From assembly GCA_023375675.1 (NCBI GenBank), contig JALQBC010000012.1, positions 868,001 to 932,000 of the forward strand: a DNA stretch of 64,000 bases. Reading direction: 5' to 3'. The first letter of the stretch is position 1. Every line of letters starts with the position of its first letter. The translations under genes were made by a program, and so were the position numbers. The stretch comes from Cytospora piceicola (taxonomy: Eukaryota > Ascomycota > Sordariomycetes > Diaporthales > Cytosporaceae). Below are positions 33,181 to 47,800 of the stretch, one piece after another. Below the pieces are notes generated by a model that was not told the DNA's origin, ran no database searches, and worked only from the letters and a program-made list of their open reading frames with translations.

Positions 33181-36100
33181 ATGGCTACCAATTCTGGTCG
33201 CGGCAACCCGTGAGTCTCCCGCCTTTGCAATAGCTTCCGCGAAGCTCTTGCCGAACCTGCTGACATCTTTTCCCCTCCAGTATCGCCACTTCCGATGGCC
33301 CCAAGATCGAGAACCAACCCCCTCCCATCTCCGGCGACGTGAAGGCTTCCATCCAGGAGACTCCTTCTAGCGGCGCCACGGGAACCCACGCCGCCGGTCA
33401 AGATGCTGGCGCCGCGTCAATGGAAGGCACAGGCAAGGTGAAGTCTCCGAAGGAACTCGAGAAGGAACGCAAAAAGGCCGAGAAGATGGCAAAGTTCCAG
33501 CAGAAGGCCGCCAGCAAGGCCGCCGCGCCCGCCGCGCCGAGCAAGGCCAAGGAGAAGAAGGCCAAGGAGGAGGACGCTCTGCCAGCATATGTCGAGGAGA
33601 CACCCCTAGGCGAGAAGAAACGGCTCCGACCCCTCGACGACCCACACTACAAGGCCTACAACCCCATCGCTGTCGAAAGCGCATGGTACGAGTGGTGGGA
33701 GAAGGAGGGTTTCTTCAAGCCCGAGTTCACGGAGACCGGCGACGTCAAGCCCCAGGGCGCCTTCACCGTTTGCATACCCCCGCCGAACTGCACTGGCAGC
33801 TTGCACATGGGTCACGCCCTCGGAAACAGTCTGGAGGATATCTTGACCCGGTGGCAGCGAATGCTTGGCAAGACGACCTTGTTCTTGCCCGGCTGTGACC
33901 ATGCCGGTATTGCCACTCAGAGTGTCGTGGAGAAGATGCTTTGGAGGCAGAAGCAGCAGACCCGCCACGACCTCGGCAGAGAGAAGTTCCTGGACCTGGT
34001 TTGGGAGTGGAAGCAGGAATATCACGACAAGATCAACAATGCGGAGCGAAAGATGGGTATCTCTGTGGACTGGTCGAGGGAGGCCTTCACCATGGACAAG
34101 AACTTGTCCGCAGCTGTTGCTGAGAACTTTGTTCAACTGCATGAGGAGGGAATCATCTACAGGGCCAACCGACTCGTCAACTGGGATTGCACGTTGATGA
34201 CTGCTCTATCCAACCTGGAGGTTGACCAGGAGGAACTCAAGGGCAGGACTCTTCTTGACGTGCCAGGATACGACAAGAAGGTCGAGTTTGGGTAGATTCC
34301 TCTTTGCCCACTAAATTCGGAAGGAGTAGTAGCTGACGTTTCCTCACAGTGTTATTGTCCACTTCAAGTATCCCCTCGAGGGCTCAGACGAGACCATCGA
34401 GGTGGCCACGACTCGTATTGAGACCATGCTCGGAGACACTGGTATTGCTGTCAACCCCAAGGATTCGAGGTATACCCACCTCGTGGGCAAGTTTGCCGTC
34501 CACCCCTTCATTGAGGGTCGGAAGCTGCCTATCGTTGCTGATGACTACGTCGACATGGAGTTCGGTACCGGTGCTGTCAAACTGACGCCTGGCCACGACC
34601 CCAATGATTTCAACCTTGGCAAGACCCACAACTTGGATTTCATCAACATCTTCACTAACGACGGCCTGCTCAACGAGAGTGCTGGTGCCTACGCTGGTCA
34701 GAGACGGTTCGATGTACGATACAAGATCCAAGACGACCTGAAGGCAAAGGGACTCTACGTCGACAAGAAGGACAACCCGATGAAGGTGCCCCGGTCTGAA
34801 AGATCGAAAGACATTATTGAGCCGATCATGAAGCCTCAATGGTGGATGTCCATGCGCAATATGGCTGATGAGGCTGTCAAGGTGGTCAACAACGGTGAGA
34901 TCAAGATCAAGCCAGAGTCGGCGGAGAAGAGCTTCCACAGATGGATGGAGAACATCCAGGACTGGTGCATCTCAAGACAATTGTGGTGGGGACACCAATG
35001 TCCCGTCTGGTTCGCCACTGTTGAGGGCGAAGAGGATGATGAGTCGAACAATGAGCGGTGGTTCAGCGGAAGGACACAACAGGAGGCTGAGACGAAGGCC
35101 AAAAAGGCTCTGGCTGGAAAGACTTTTACGCTCACGCGCGACCCTGACGTCCTTGACACCTGGTTCAGCAGTGGTCTCTGGCCTTTCTCAACCCTGGGCT
35201 GGCCCAACACCGAGTCTGAGGACTACAAGAAGCTGTACCCCACTTCGATCCTCGAGACTGGTTGGGACATTCTTTTCTTCTGGGTTGCTCGTATGATCAT
35301 GCTTGGCAAGAAGCTGACGGGAGACGTTCCATTCAAGGAGGTCTACTGCCACAGTTTAATTCGTGACAGTGATGGCCGCAAGATGAGCAAGAGTTTGGGC
35401 AACGTCATCGACCCTCTCGATGTCATCAGTGGTATCAAGCTCGACGACCTTCATGCCAAGTTGCTCGTTGGCAACCTGGCCCCGACTGAGGTGAAGAAAG
35501 CCACAGCTTACCAGAAGAAGGCCTTCCCACAGGGTATCCCAGAGTAAGTTATATTCTCACAGCAGCTTCCTTTTCCACTATTGGCCTTCGGCGTACTGAC
35601 GTTAAGAACAGGTGTGGTGCTGATGCCTTGCGAATGTGCCTGGCAGCATACACAACTGGTGGTGGTGACATCAACTTCGACGTGTCGGTGATGCACATGT
35701 ACCGAAGATTCGCCAACAAGATGTACCAGGCAACCAAATATGTCATCGGCAAGATCGACACCGTGGAAGGTTTCGTCCCTGCAAGCAGCAAAACGCTTTC
35801 AGGCAAAGAGTCTCTCTCCGAGCTCTGGATCCTGAGCAAGATGAACGCGGCAACCAAGTCGGTCAACGAAGCCTTGGAGGAGCGTGAATTCATGAAGGCT
35901 GCCAACAAGGTGTACGAATACATCTACGCCAACCTTTGCGACGTCTACATCGAGAACTCCAAGGGTCTGATTCAGGACGGCACAAAGGAGCAGGCCGAGT
36001 CAGCTCTGCAGACCCTGTACACTGCTCTGGAGGCGGGTCTCCTGTTGATCCACCCCTTCATGCCTTTCGTCACCGAGGAGCTCTGGCAACGCCTCCCCAG

Positions 36101-36671
36101 GCGGCCCGAGGACAAGACCCGGTCCGTCATGCTGGCCCAGTACCCCGCCCACCAGCCCGAGCTCGACCAGCCGGCCGCCGAGAAGGCGTACGAGATCGTC
36201 CTGAACAGCTCCGGCGGCATCCGGTCCCTCATGTCCGAGAACGCGCTCAAGGAGGAGGCCCAGTTCTTCATCCAGGCCTACGACGCCGAGTCGCACCGGG
36301 TCATCACCGAGCAGGTCGGCAGCATCCGCTCGCTGTCCGGCAAGGGCATCGGCAGCATCACCGTCATCTCCCCCGACGACGCCCGCCCCGCTGGCTGCGT
36401 CGCCTACCCCATCGGCGGCAGCGCCGCCGTCTTCCTGCTCATCAAGGGCCGCGTGGACCTGGACGACGCCATCAAGAACGCCGGCAAGAAGCTGGAGAAG
36501 AAGCGCGGCGAGGTCGAGAAGCAGCGCAAGCTGGTCACCGACCCCGGCTACATGGAGAAGGTGGCCGTCGCGACCCAGGAGGCCGACAAGAAGGCCCTGG
36601 CGGACAAGGAGAGCGAGGCTAAGGGCTTCGAGGACACCATTGAGCAGCTGAAGCAGCTGAAGCTTGAGTAG
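33181..36671 (+). CDS. Valyl-tRNA synthetase, cytosolic and probably mitochondrial
   Basis: Class Ia synthetase charging tRNA-Val. In Neurospora one gene (cyt-20/un-3) serves both cytosol and mitochondria. Exons 33181-33209, 33281-34291, 34350-35543 and 35612-36671 give 1097 aa, the usual fungal length. HMGH lies at about 185-188; KMSKS at about 691-695 (RKMSKSLGN); the editing insertion spans roughly 325-500 ([17 protein letters not shown]); the anticodon-binding domain follows about 800, and the C-terminal coiled coil ends KQLKLE. Splicing joins GIPE to CGADALRM, a family signature. The N-terminal Lys/Ala-rich extension is normal for eukaryotic ValRS. From about 36080 to the stop nearly every third position is G or C, unlike the preceding part. 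Confidence 0.97.
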
Positions 36672-37146
36672 AGGTCCTGTCTGACTATAGCCTAGATAGA
36701 TATAGCTGTACTTCGTTGTAAAGCGAACTCGAGACGCCTACTAGCCTCAGACCGTGTGAGGAAAATGTATGAACGTGATCATCTTGGCCATTGTTTAGGC
36801 TGCTGTGAGCATATGTTGATAGGGTCAGTGTGGTGGAGAAGTTGCAAATTCAACGTATCTACCAAGATTTTAAACAATATTCATAAATTGTGTACGTTTC
36901 TGCGTAATTCTTTTCGATTTTTTTTCTTACATAGAGCGGCGTTTGTCCTTCTCGTCCCCTGTAGATTCAGCAGCAGACTCTATAAGTATGCTGTGCTTCC
37001 CTAGAGCTGCTAGGTCTCTCCCATCCTGGGCAGTCTAACCTGGTACTAGGCGTTCTGTCAGTAACCGCCCTTCTAACGCGGCCTTTTCTGACTGGCTCCT
37101 GGTATTCTTCTGTCTATTTGTGTCCTGTTCTGTCTACATCGGAACC
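36672..37146. other. Intergenic between convergent genes
   Basis: 3' regions of ValRS and of the M1 aminopeptidase; T-rich patch near 36910-36935. Nothing else seen. Confidence 0.6.
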
Positions 37147-39917
37147 TTAAGAACCGTAGCCGTTCTCCTTGAGCCATCCGGCAACGTCACCCTTGTCACG
37201 GCCCAGCCAAGAGATCTTCGAACGGACGCCGTCCAAGGACTGAGCGAGCGCCTGGTCATAGCCGCTCTTGTTCTTGTCCGCGAAGAACTTCTCCACCTGA
37301 GCGAGCTGCTCGGGCTTGGTGAATGATGAAGTCATTATCTGCACCATCGATCCGAGCATGGACAGCGCAGGAGGTAGGCGTTTGTACAGCTCATCCCAGT
37401 TGTTGACCATCCACTTGAAGAGTGCCTCTATTCCCTCCGGGTGGCTGCGGAGGCCTGCTGTGGGCATGTAGATGTCTTGATCCTTGATCTCGCCGCTGAA
37501 GAGCAGGCCCAGGGTCTGCTGGATCAGCTCAGGCTGCTTAGCGCGGCCGAGACAACGGAGGGCCGTGTTACGCTCCTCAGCGCTCTTGGACTTGCGGTAG
37601 AAGTCGAGGATTTGATCGTACTTCTCAGGCGGTTAGTATTTAATCATATTCAACATCACTAGAAGGAAAGCCTTACCTCATCCTTTCCACCGTACTTGAG
37701 GGCCATGGCAAATACGCTGCCTCGGATGTTAGGGTGGAGAGCACTCTTGTCACCAGCCATGTATTTGCTGAACATGTCCTTAGCCGCAGTGATGATTTGC
37801 TCATCTCCTGACAGACCAGCGCTACCGAAAAGCATGGCCTTGAACTGCTGCTCAACATGGCCATCGTTGTCGGAGAATTGCCAGCCCATCGCGTGTGCCT
37901 TGGAACTGACAAGCGACCGCTGGAACTTCTCTAAGCCGTCCCGGACCGCCTTATCCTCGAAGACCCAAGCACCTTGCATAGCGGTGAGGCGGGCGATGAT
38001 TTCGTTCCAAACAACAAATTCAGTCTCGGAGTCGAAGCCCTTCAGGAGGCTCAGAACACCAGATGTCTTCTGATAGCCTGACTGGGCCAGAGCACCCGCG
38101 TCGGCGATCATGCCGGCGCGATCTTCTACACTCAGGAGTCCATCCTTGGCAGCTTGTCCGAGCTTCGCCAGTCGCTCTGGCGAGTATGACGTACGGTAAG
38201 GGCTCGTGTGGTCAGCATTCAGCTTGAAGAAGTCGGTGCTCGAAACCTTGAAGTCTGCCTCGCGCTCGTTGAGGATCAAAGACCTGTCGATGCCTTCCTT
38301 GGTACGAAGACCAAGGAGAACAGGGTACAGCACTTGGTCCTCCTCGGGCTTTACGTCACCGGTCCGCAAGAAACGGTTCTGCTTGACGTGGATCGCGTCT
38401 GAGCCGGTGTCTGAAACGGTTACAACCGGGAAGCCAATTTGCTTAGTCCAAGAGGCCATAACTTCTTCGACTTGTTTGCCGCTGACCTCGGCAAGAGAAG
38501 CCCACAGATCGCCAGTTTGAGTGTTACCGTATGCATGCTTCTTCAGGTATTTTCTCACACCCTCAAGGAATACATCTTCACCAAGATAAGTAGAAACCAT
38601 GCGAAGAACGCAAGACCCCTTCATGTAGGAAATAGCATCGAAGATCTGGTTGATCTCGTCAGCACGCTTGACGGGCACCTCAATGGGGTGACTGCTCCGC
38701 AGGGAATCCAAGGCAAGGCCGCCCTGGAGACTGTCGGTAACGAAGGTCTCCCAGACTTTCCACTCGGGGTAGAAAGCATTGCAGGAGTACCACGAGGCCC
38801 AGGTAGCAAAACCCTCGTTGAGCCAGAGGCCTTCCCACCAGTCCATGGTAACGAGATTACCGAACCATTGGTGTGCAAGTTCATGCTGGACAACCTCGGC
38901 GACCCTCTCCTTCGTCGCAGCACCACTGGTCTTCTCATCGAGGAGCAGGTCAACGACACGGTAGGTGATGAGGCCCCAGTTCTCCATTGCACCCTGGGCG
39001 AAGTCTGGAATGGCGACCTGGTCCATCTTTGGCAGTGGGAATTCAATGCCGAACACCTTTTCGTAGAATGCCAGCGTCTTAGCTGCTAGGTTGAGCGAGA
39101 AACGACCGTGCTCGATGTCTTGGCCAGGAGGGGCGTAAACTCGGACGGGAACTCGGAATTCCGTAGTCTCAATGTAGTTGAGTTCGCCGACTATGAATGC
39201 AACCAGGTATGTGGACATGAGAGGCGACTTGTTGAACTTGACTGCTTTCTTGCCAGATGGGGCTTCGGTCTCTGAAGCAACATCCATGTTGCTCAAGCAG
39301 GTGAGGTTCTTGTCGGCCACAAGAGTCACGGTGAAAGTTGCTTTCAGGGCCGGTTCGTCGAAGCAAGGGAAAGATCTCCGGGCATCGGTAGCCTCCATCT
39401 GAGTTGTTGCCAAAATACCCTCGGTTCCGTCGTCTTTCTTGTATGTGGAGCGGTAGAAACCAGCCATCTTATCGTTCAGCTGGCCAGTGAACGTGATCTC
39501 CAGCTGTGCCTTGCTTCCCTTGGGTATGACATCGGAGAAGTCGATCTTGGAAACCTGTGTCTTCTCGTCGTATGAAACTTCGGGAGAATCACTATGAGGT
39601 TCAACCAGTCAGTCAATAGGGCCGGGCGCTGATGGGCGGGGGGGAAGGGGGGGGGGTTGCATGGCGTACCTGATAACCTTGCCATTTGCCGAGACCTTGG
39701 TGCTGTGGATGTCAATCTCGAGAGTGTGCAGAGAGATGGACTTGGAGTCCTCGGCAACATCGAGGTCAACAATTACAGTACCCTCGAAGGTGAACTTGGT
39801 GAGGTCAGGCTCCAGAGTCAAGTCATAGTGTGTAGGTACAACGTTGACCGGGAGGAGCTCCCTTCCGGCCACGTTGACCGCACTCGAGCTCTCAGATGCG
39901 CCGGCGTGTCTGCACAT
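37147..39917 (-). CDS. ape2: M1 metallo-aminopeptidase, Ape2/Aap1 type
   Basis: Zinc aminopeptidase of family M1 (puromycin-sensitive/Ape2 class), trimming N-terminal residues from peptides. Minus-strand exons 39917-39670, 39591-37677 and 37623-37147 give 879 aa. GAMEN at about 283-287; zinc motif HELAH with His319, Glu320 and His323; third ligand Glu342 in LNEGF; the C-terminal helical ERAP1-like domain follows. The 3' acceptor is a tandem GAGAAG: splicing at 37624 or three bases later gives DEKYDQ or DEYDQ. Its TACTAAC branch site is only about 8 nt from the first AG. The chosen start MCRHAGASE fits the cytosolic form; the frame is open for 50 further codons upstream without ATG (see next entry). 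The gene is convergent with ValRS. Confidence 0.95.
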
Positions 39918-40067
39918 ATTGTTCCTTCTGAAAGAGCAATGACGGACTGGATTCGGGTAAAGCAAAGGTGTTCTTCGTCCGCGAGTAGCTGGTAACTGGG
40001 GAAGAGTCGACCTGATTACGGAGTATAGTCTCTTGTTGAGGGTGGGAGGGGCAATGCTTCCGGCAAG
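39918..40067 (-). other. In-frame, ATG-less, Arg-rich leader of the M1 aminopeptidase
   Basis: Fifty codons between an in-frame TGA (40070-40068) and the ATG at 39917 contain no stop, no ATG and no Asp or Glu, but eight Arg and one Lys-Arg pair (for example KRLYSVIRSTLPQL and TRGRR). This is the composition of a mitochondrial presequence. A TTG at 39965 is one near-cognate start. An upstream exon supplying an ATG cannot be excluded. Confidence 0.4.
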
Positions 40068-40889
40068 TCAGTGACGTTTTGGTTCATGGGCAGGATTAGG
40101 ACGGAAATGTGGGTATAGCAGATCCCAGGGTAACTTTTGTTTTAGAGGGAGGGATTGACTGCAAGTGGCTGCCGCAACACGTTTCGTCCGAGTAAGGGAA
40201 TGGGATTTGAGGCTTGGGAAGGCTGGAAAGGCCAATTTGCGCACGTACGATAGCCTAAAAGGCTTCTGCGGGTGAATTGTCAAGTACAACCTCGATGGCA
40301 GAGCTTGAGCAGATCTCGAAAGCGGAAGTCTCTGATGAGAAACAGCAGATCTCAACGGAGAAGAATGAAGGGCAAACGACATGACCAGAAGCAGAAGCAA
40401 GATGGAAGAAAGAAGCAGCGAAAGGTGTGGGAATAAATAATATTACAGTAGACTCTTGTCTCGATCTCTCCTCTCCTGAACCGTACCGCGCGTGATCGAC
40501 TTGTCGACGGGATTGCTGCTCTGGTCGCTGCACTCTTGGTATTGTTCCTGCCGCCGTCAATGAAAATCAATGGCTGCCTGGGCCGGTTTCAGTGCACCAT
40601 CGAGCCTGCCGCCTACGATCCACGATCCACGTTGACTGTCCCCTGCAGCTGCTCTGCTGCTATACCGGATCCAGCAGGCGGTGGCCTCGGACTCAGGCCT
40701 GACGGTTGCTGGCCCCTGCCACACGCTGCCACGCCCTGCCACACCCCGCACCACCCTGCCCCTCCACCACCCCGCTATAAGCACCCCTGTAATAGTTAGA
40801 AGGCCCTCAGGCCCTGAAGGCTGATCTGGAAGCCACACAGGCTGACAGGCAACCATCATCATCTGGTCTCCGTCTCCTCCCACCAGATG

Positions 40890-40899
40890 TACCTAGGTA
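40890..40899. repeat. Palindrome TACCTAGGTA, copy 3
   Basis: Exact copy in intergenic DNA. Confidence 0.9.
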
Positions 40900-42329
40900 C
40901 TCTCTTTGGTGGGCTTTATACACAGTATATCCATCCGGAAGGACTGTTGAGGTCTAAGGTTAGTTGCACACGGAGTTGGTTGGAGTAACTTAGGCAATAT
41001 CATAAAGTTTGTTGGCCCGGAGATCGATAGACCGTTGAAAACCGCCACGGAGGCCAATCAACCAAGGTTGGCATAAGAGTGCTTGCCAAGTCGCAGAATG
41101 GCGGCATCACTCGGCAATTTCAAGCGGTGACACCTGTACAAATTGCTGCATCCAGAGAAGCAACGCCGTATGTATATGAGGTGAGGACGCGGGGTGCCAA
41201 CCAGTCAGATTGGAGCTGGCTGCTCGTAAAATGGCAAGACCTGGGTTTCTTGAGTCCTGAGTGTGGAGGGCCATCACGGCTGCTGGCATCTCAAACTTAT
41301 TGCGCTGACTGCATTGGAGAAGGTGAGGTCGGCTGGAACGGCATGCCATGGCAGCCAGAGATGAGGCCATGTGCTTCTTCATAAAGCCCGAGGGGCTAGC
41401 AAAGTGCGGTGTCTTTGTATGATGAAAACAGTATATACAGAATACCCATCTCTGGCAGAGCCGCATCCCGAGATTAGGATTTGGGCGAGCAAAGCAACGG
41501 CAGTCACGCCAAAACCATGTTGTTGGGCCGAAGTTGGACCACCGAAGAAGCGGATCCTTCGGTTCCTGGCGCGATGGTTTATGATCTGACGATGATGTCC
41601 CTCGCCCTGCTCGTCTGAGTCGTCTCGGCCCAGGCCGTGCTCGCCTTGAATCGCCTTGAGAACCCACAACGTGTGCTTCTAGATTCTCAAAGCGTTTTTG
41701 TCCATGACAAATGGCGTTTGAGGAAGGATTGGCTAAAGACTCCGACAGCGGGCCCGATGGCAAAGTGACCGGGGTAAAGACAGAAGAGCAGGCGAGAAAG
41801 CTTCAGACAACATGAGATGTTCGTTAATGCAGTGCAAGTTTTTGCGGACCGCTCACGCCTTGCAAAATCCCACTCAAAGACCACAACTCTCACGGACGTT
41901 GTCCTTGACGACCTCAGCTGAGCTCGTACTCATTAGGGGTAGTTAGTTACAAAATATATGGATTTTATTTTATTTTATTTCCCAATGTTAACTCGACTGT
42001 TTCTCAGTTAGGAATACTGTGAAGCCTGGCTTCAGCAATTGGACAGTCACCCCTGTCTTGCACTGGCTGGCCCGTCTGATTGGTACCAGATATCCAGTGC
42101 TACCGGATCGGTAGTACCTCCTCTTCCGGTGTACAGTACGTAGATATAGCATACAATACAGTATCCACGTACCTATCTAACCTACCTTGGTAGGTATCTG
42201 GGTACCTACACTACTCCGAGGCTGGACCCCTCCATACCACACCATATGCAACATCCCACCAAGATGCCAAGGCCAAGGCGAAAGGCGCCTCCTTGACGAA
42301 CCCCGCCGAGAGCTTTAAAAAACGTCAAG

Positions 42330-42430
42330 CCCTCTCTCACATCTCATTCCATCCCTCCTCCAACATTCTTCTCTATCAAAATCCCTCAACTCCTACATTG
42401 TGAAATCTCCTCGTAGTAATTTCACCTCAG
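42330..42430 (+). promoter_or_regulatory. Pyrimidine-rich enolase core promoter and leader
   Basis: CT-rich stretch (CCTCTCTCACATCTCATTCC and following) of the kind found at transcription starts of strongly expressed fungal genes, immediately before the proposed 5' UTR intron. No TATA box is assigned with confidence. Confidence 0.5.
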
Positions 42431-44181
<1,751 letters not shown>

Positions 44182-44804
44182 ACGGAGTTGGAGGAAGCAC
44201 GGGTGTTTAAGGGCGTGAAGGAGGTGTTAAAAAACAGAGATATCCCATTATGAGCGTCAGCATATTGAAAATGACGCGTTACTGCTAGTTATGCCAACCT
44301 AGCATACCATGACTCTAGATGCCCAAAATAAAAGTTTTTATGATCAAGGTTGATGGTCCCGAAACAATATGAATTACGAGACATGATGACTGCCAAGGTT
44401 GCTTTAAGAGCAAGTGTTGTTCGTCGGGACCCCATAGCATAGTTGCCTCTTTACGTAAACGGAGTCACAGTCCCTGCAGGTTTGCCGGGGGTGCATGTGG
44501 TGTGTTAGTCTATGTGGATTTTGACGATCGTTGTCACAGCAACCCAAAACATTAATCCCTGTCCCGAGTCAACAGTCGAGCATCAATACCCAATCTACGC
44601 CCATCCTGGAGAAAAAGGAACCCGCATGTGCAAGACTGGAAACACTCACGCACAACACACCATAACACTTCACTTTCTCATCGCCGTGCTCAACCTAGAT
44701 TGACCATCTGAAAGAGGATCGCCACCGCCCTTTTCACTCTTTTGACATCGATTTAATCAGCGTAGCGAACGAGCTCGACATTGACTACGAGCGACAGCCA
44801 CACC
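44182..44804. other. Intergenic between enolase and BUB1
   Basis: Enolase 3' region and promoter of the Bub1-type gene. Short frames only; nothing else recognised. Confidence 0.6.
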
Positions 44805-47800
44805 ATGGCTGCTCCCGGAGATCTCATCAACTTCGACGTAATCGAAGCCCAGAAAGAAAACATACAAGCACTTCCCAGTGGCCGGTCCGCAAGGAAGCTC
44901 GTGGAGCTATTCTCACCACTATCAGCAACATCCAGACAACCCCTGCAGAGCGTCGCCACACCCACCCCATCAGACACGAAGAACATCAACGACTGCATCC
45001 GTGCCGAGTACGAGTCCGAGCTCGACAACATCGCCGAATGTGACGACCCCCTCGACGTCTATGACCGGTATGTACGCTGGATATTCGACGCGTATCCGTC
45101 TGCACAGGCTACACCAGCTTCGCAACTCCACACAGTCCTCGAGCGCGCGACAAAATCTTTCATCGGCGCACCTCAATACAAGAATGACCCTCGCTACCTG
45201 AAGCTATGGCTGCAATACATATCTTTCTTCGCCGATGCACCTCGCGAGATGTTCGTGTTCCTCTCCAGACATGGAATCGGAGAGACGCTTGCTCTCTTCT
45301 ACGAGGAGTACGCGGCTTGGCTGGAGGGGGCAGGACGGATGGCACAGGCCGAGGAGGTGTACCACCTGGGCATTGAGAGGGAAGCCCGGCCGGCGCCCAG
45401 ACTGGTCAGGAAGTTCGGCGAGTTCGAGCAACGACGAGCGGCGCAGCCTCAGGAGACAGGCCCCTCGAGCCCCGCACTGCCAAGTGTGCGGCCTGTACTG
45501 GCTGCAAAGATCGACCCGTTCGCGGCCATGGACTGGGATCCTCAGGCACCAAACCAGGCAGAAGCCCTCGCCAGGGGGCAGAAGTCGAAGCCCGCCAAAT
45601 CGAAGCTGCAGATCTTCTCCGACGCGGATGCCGCACCAGAACCGTCTGCTATGGGGTCTCGAGGCGCCGGGTCGAGGGGCTGGGACAGCATCGGGTCCTT
45701 GGCGGATAGGAAGAAAGAGAACGTGATGGAACCAAAGCCATGGGCGGGCGAGACACTGAAGGCCGGGGGGAAGAAGAGCAGCGCGCCAAAGATGGCTGTG
45801 TTCAGGGATACGGTGAGTACATCCACAACAGACCTTCCCACCACATAGCCCATGTGTTGATCAATATCAGGACTAATTGTTTCGGCCACTTGGCCCATTG
45901 TATTGTATCAGTCCAAGTCTCAGCTTTCAAAATCACATATCACAATTGCCCCATCACAGTATCAAGTGACTAAGAATCCGGCAAGCGGCAAGAAGGAGCG
46001 GGTATTCGTCGACCTGCAAGCAGTTTACCCCAGCCCCGAAGAGCCAGGCACCGAGCTGAGCTTCGAGGAAGTTTGGGCCGCGAACCGTGGCTGGCTTCAA
46101 CAGACATGGGAGGATGATGGCCCTGCTGGTGGTAATTATGCATCAACTAACGAGAACATGCCCCATGACCCCATCAACATAATCGATGCACAGCTAGTTG
46201 TGCGGCATGATGTTATCACGCTAGATGAGAACGGCCGCCTTCCGGACCATCACCGCGAGGGCAAGAAAAAGAAAGTGATGGAAGTCAATGAGACGCAGAT
46301 CAGTAAGTTCGCTCTTTCGAGTGGCAAACCGCAGAGACCTGACCTTGAAGCAGTCAAAACGAAGCTGGACTCACCATCTGGTCCCAAGAAGACAAAGAAG
46401 AAACATAGGTCCGAGCCAACTATGACTATACATACTAGGGCTGCTACGGACGACATCTACGACATCTTCAACGCTCCACTAAAACGACCTTCTGATGAGT
46501 CTGAGGAGATTGCGGATAACAATGGGTATGATTCTGACAGCAACTACACCACAAGTGACGCGGAAAGCACTTGCACAAGTCGGCATGTCACCACCAGTGA
46601 CGTAGGTGACATAGAGGAAGATCAAGCGGCTCAAGACGTTGAAATGGAGGATGTGAGGAGTCCCAGTGAATGGTCCGAATTCTCTACACAGCGGCATATC
46701 CCCGGTATACCTGAAGATGACGACGATGACCGGTCTGTCATGTCTGACACGATGCAAATCCGAGACGCAGATCCATCGGTAGCCTTCACGGAGCACACCA
46801 TTACTGCTCCGGAGTTCTATGAAGACGAGGATGTGGATATGATTACTCCGTTCTACGAGGAGGACCTTCCACCGCATAGGGTGCGGACGAGCTATGTGCC
46901 CATCCCACCCGAGGACTACGTCCCCGTTACACGGCCATACAGGGATCCAGTCGACATGGCTAATAACCGTCTGCCCTTTATGACGCCTATCACGGAGAAA
47001 ACAGAATCCTCGCTGAAGGTTTATTCGGAGGACAGCGACCAGTACGGCACCACAAAGACTCCTAGTAAGAGAAATGGCACGTGGCCGGAAGAGCTGGGGG
47101 GCATGGACTTGGAGGATTCTCTCAGCAGTCCCTTGAGGGAAGTTATCCATGAGACTTTTTCTCCAGTGAAGATTCCACAGCCATTCCTGCCCAAGCCGAT
47201 GCCCATCTTAGAAAAGCCGAATTCGCAAGAGGGGCCAATAGTCAAGGATACTCAATGTAATCCAGTGGACGAAACAGTCCGCAAAGAAATCTTGGAGAAC
47301 ATGCAACCACCATTGAGCTCGTACCCTGGCTTCTACGATCATCGGAACGAGAAGTGCGAGAAGGGGAACGAGATCCGCAGATTTGTCAAGTCATGCAAGA
47401 GCAGCAGGAGCAGCACAGATAGGACGGCAAACTTCGGTGCGAGTGTTGTCGTCAGACTCCCTGATGTCAAGGCAGAATACACCCTGAAGAAGGAACTTGG
47501 TGCTGGCGCCTTTGCCCCAGTTTATCTAGTCGAGAATTCCTCACCTGACCTGCACAACGGACGCAGCCATCTTGAAGCACTGAAGATGGAGGACCCACCT
47601 ACGCCATGGGAGTTCCACATGATGCGTCTGTCACACGCCCGCCTTGGTCCCCAACACCGCGCGACGGCTTCCCTGTCCGCGGCCCTCGAAATGCACCTCT
47701 ACAAGGACGATGGTCTCCTCCTACTACCATTGCATCCGCACGGGACGCTACTCGACGTGGTCAACCTCTTCCGCGCGGAACCCTCAGGCGTCATGGACGA

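Noticed and set aside
41107..41763. 218-codon minus-strand frame in the long gap before enolase
   Set aside because: No domain, biased composition, no convincing start context or splice partners; treated as chance.
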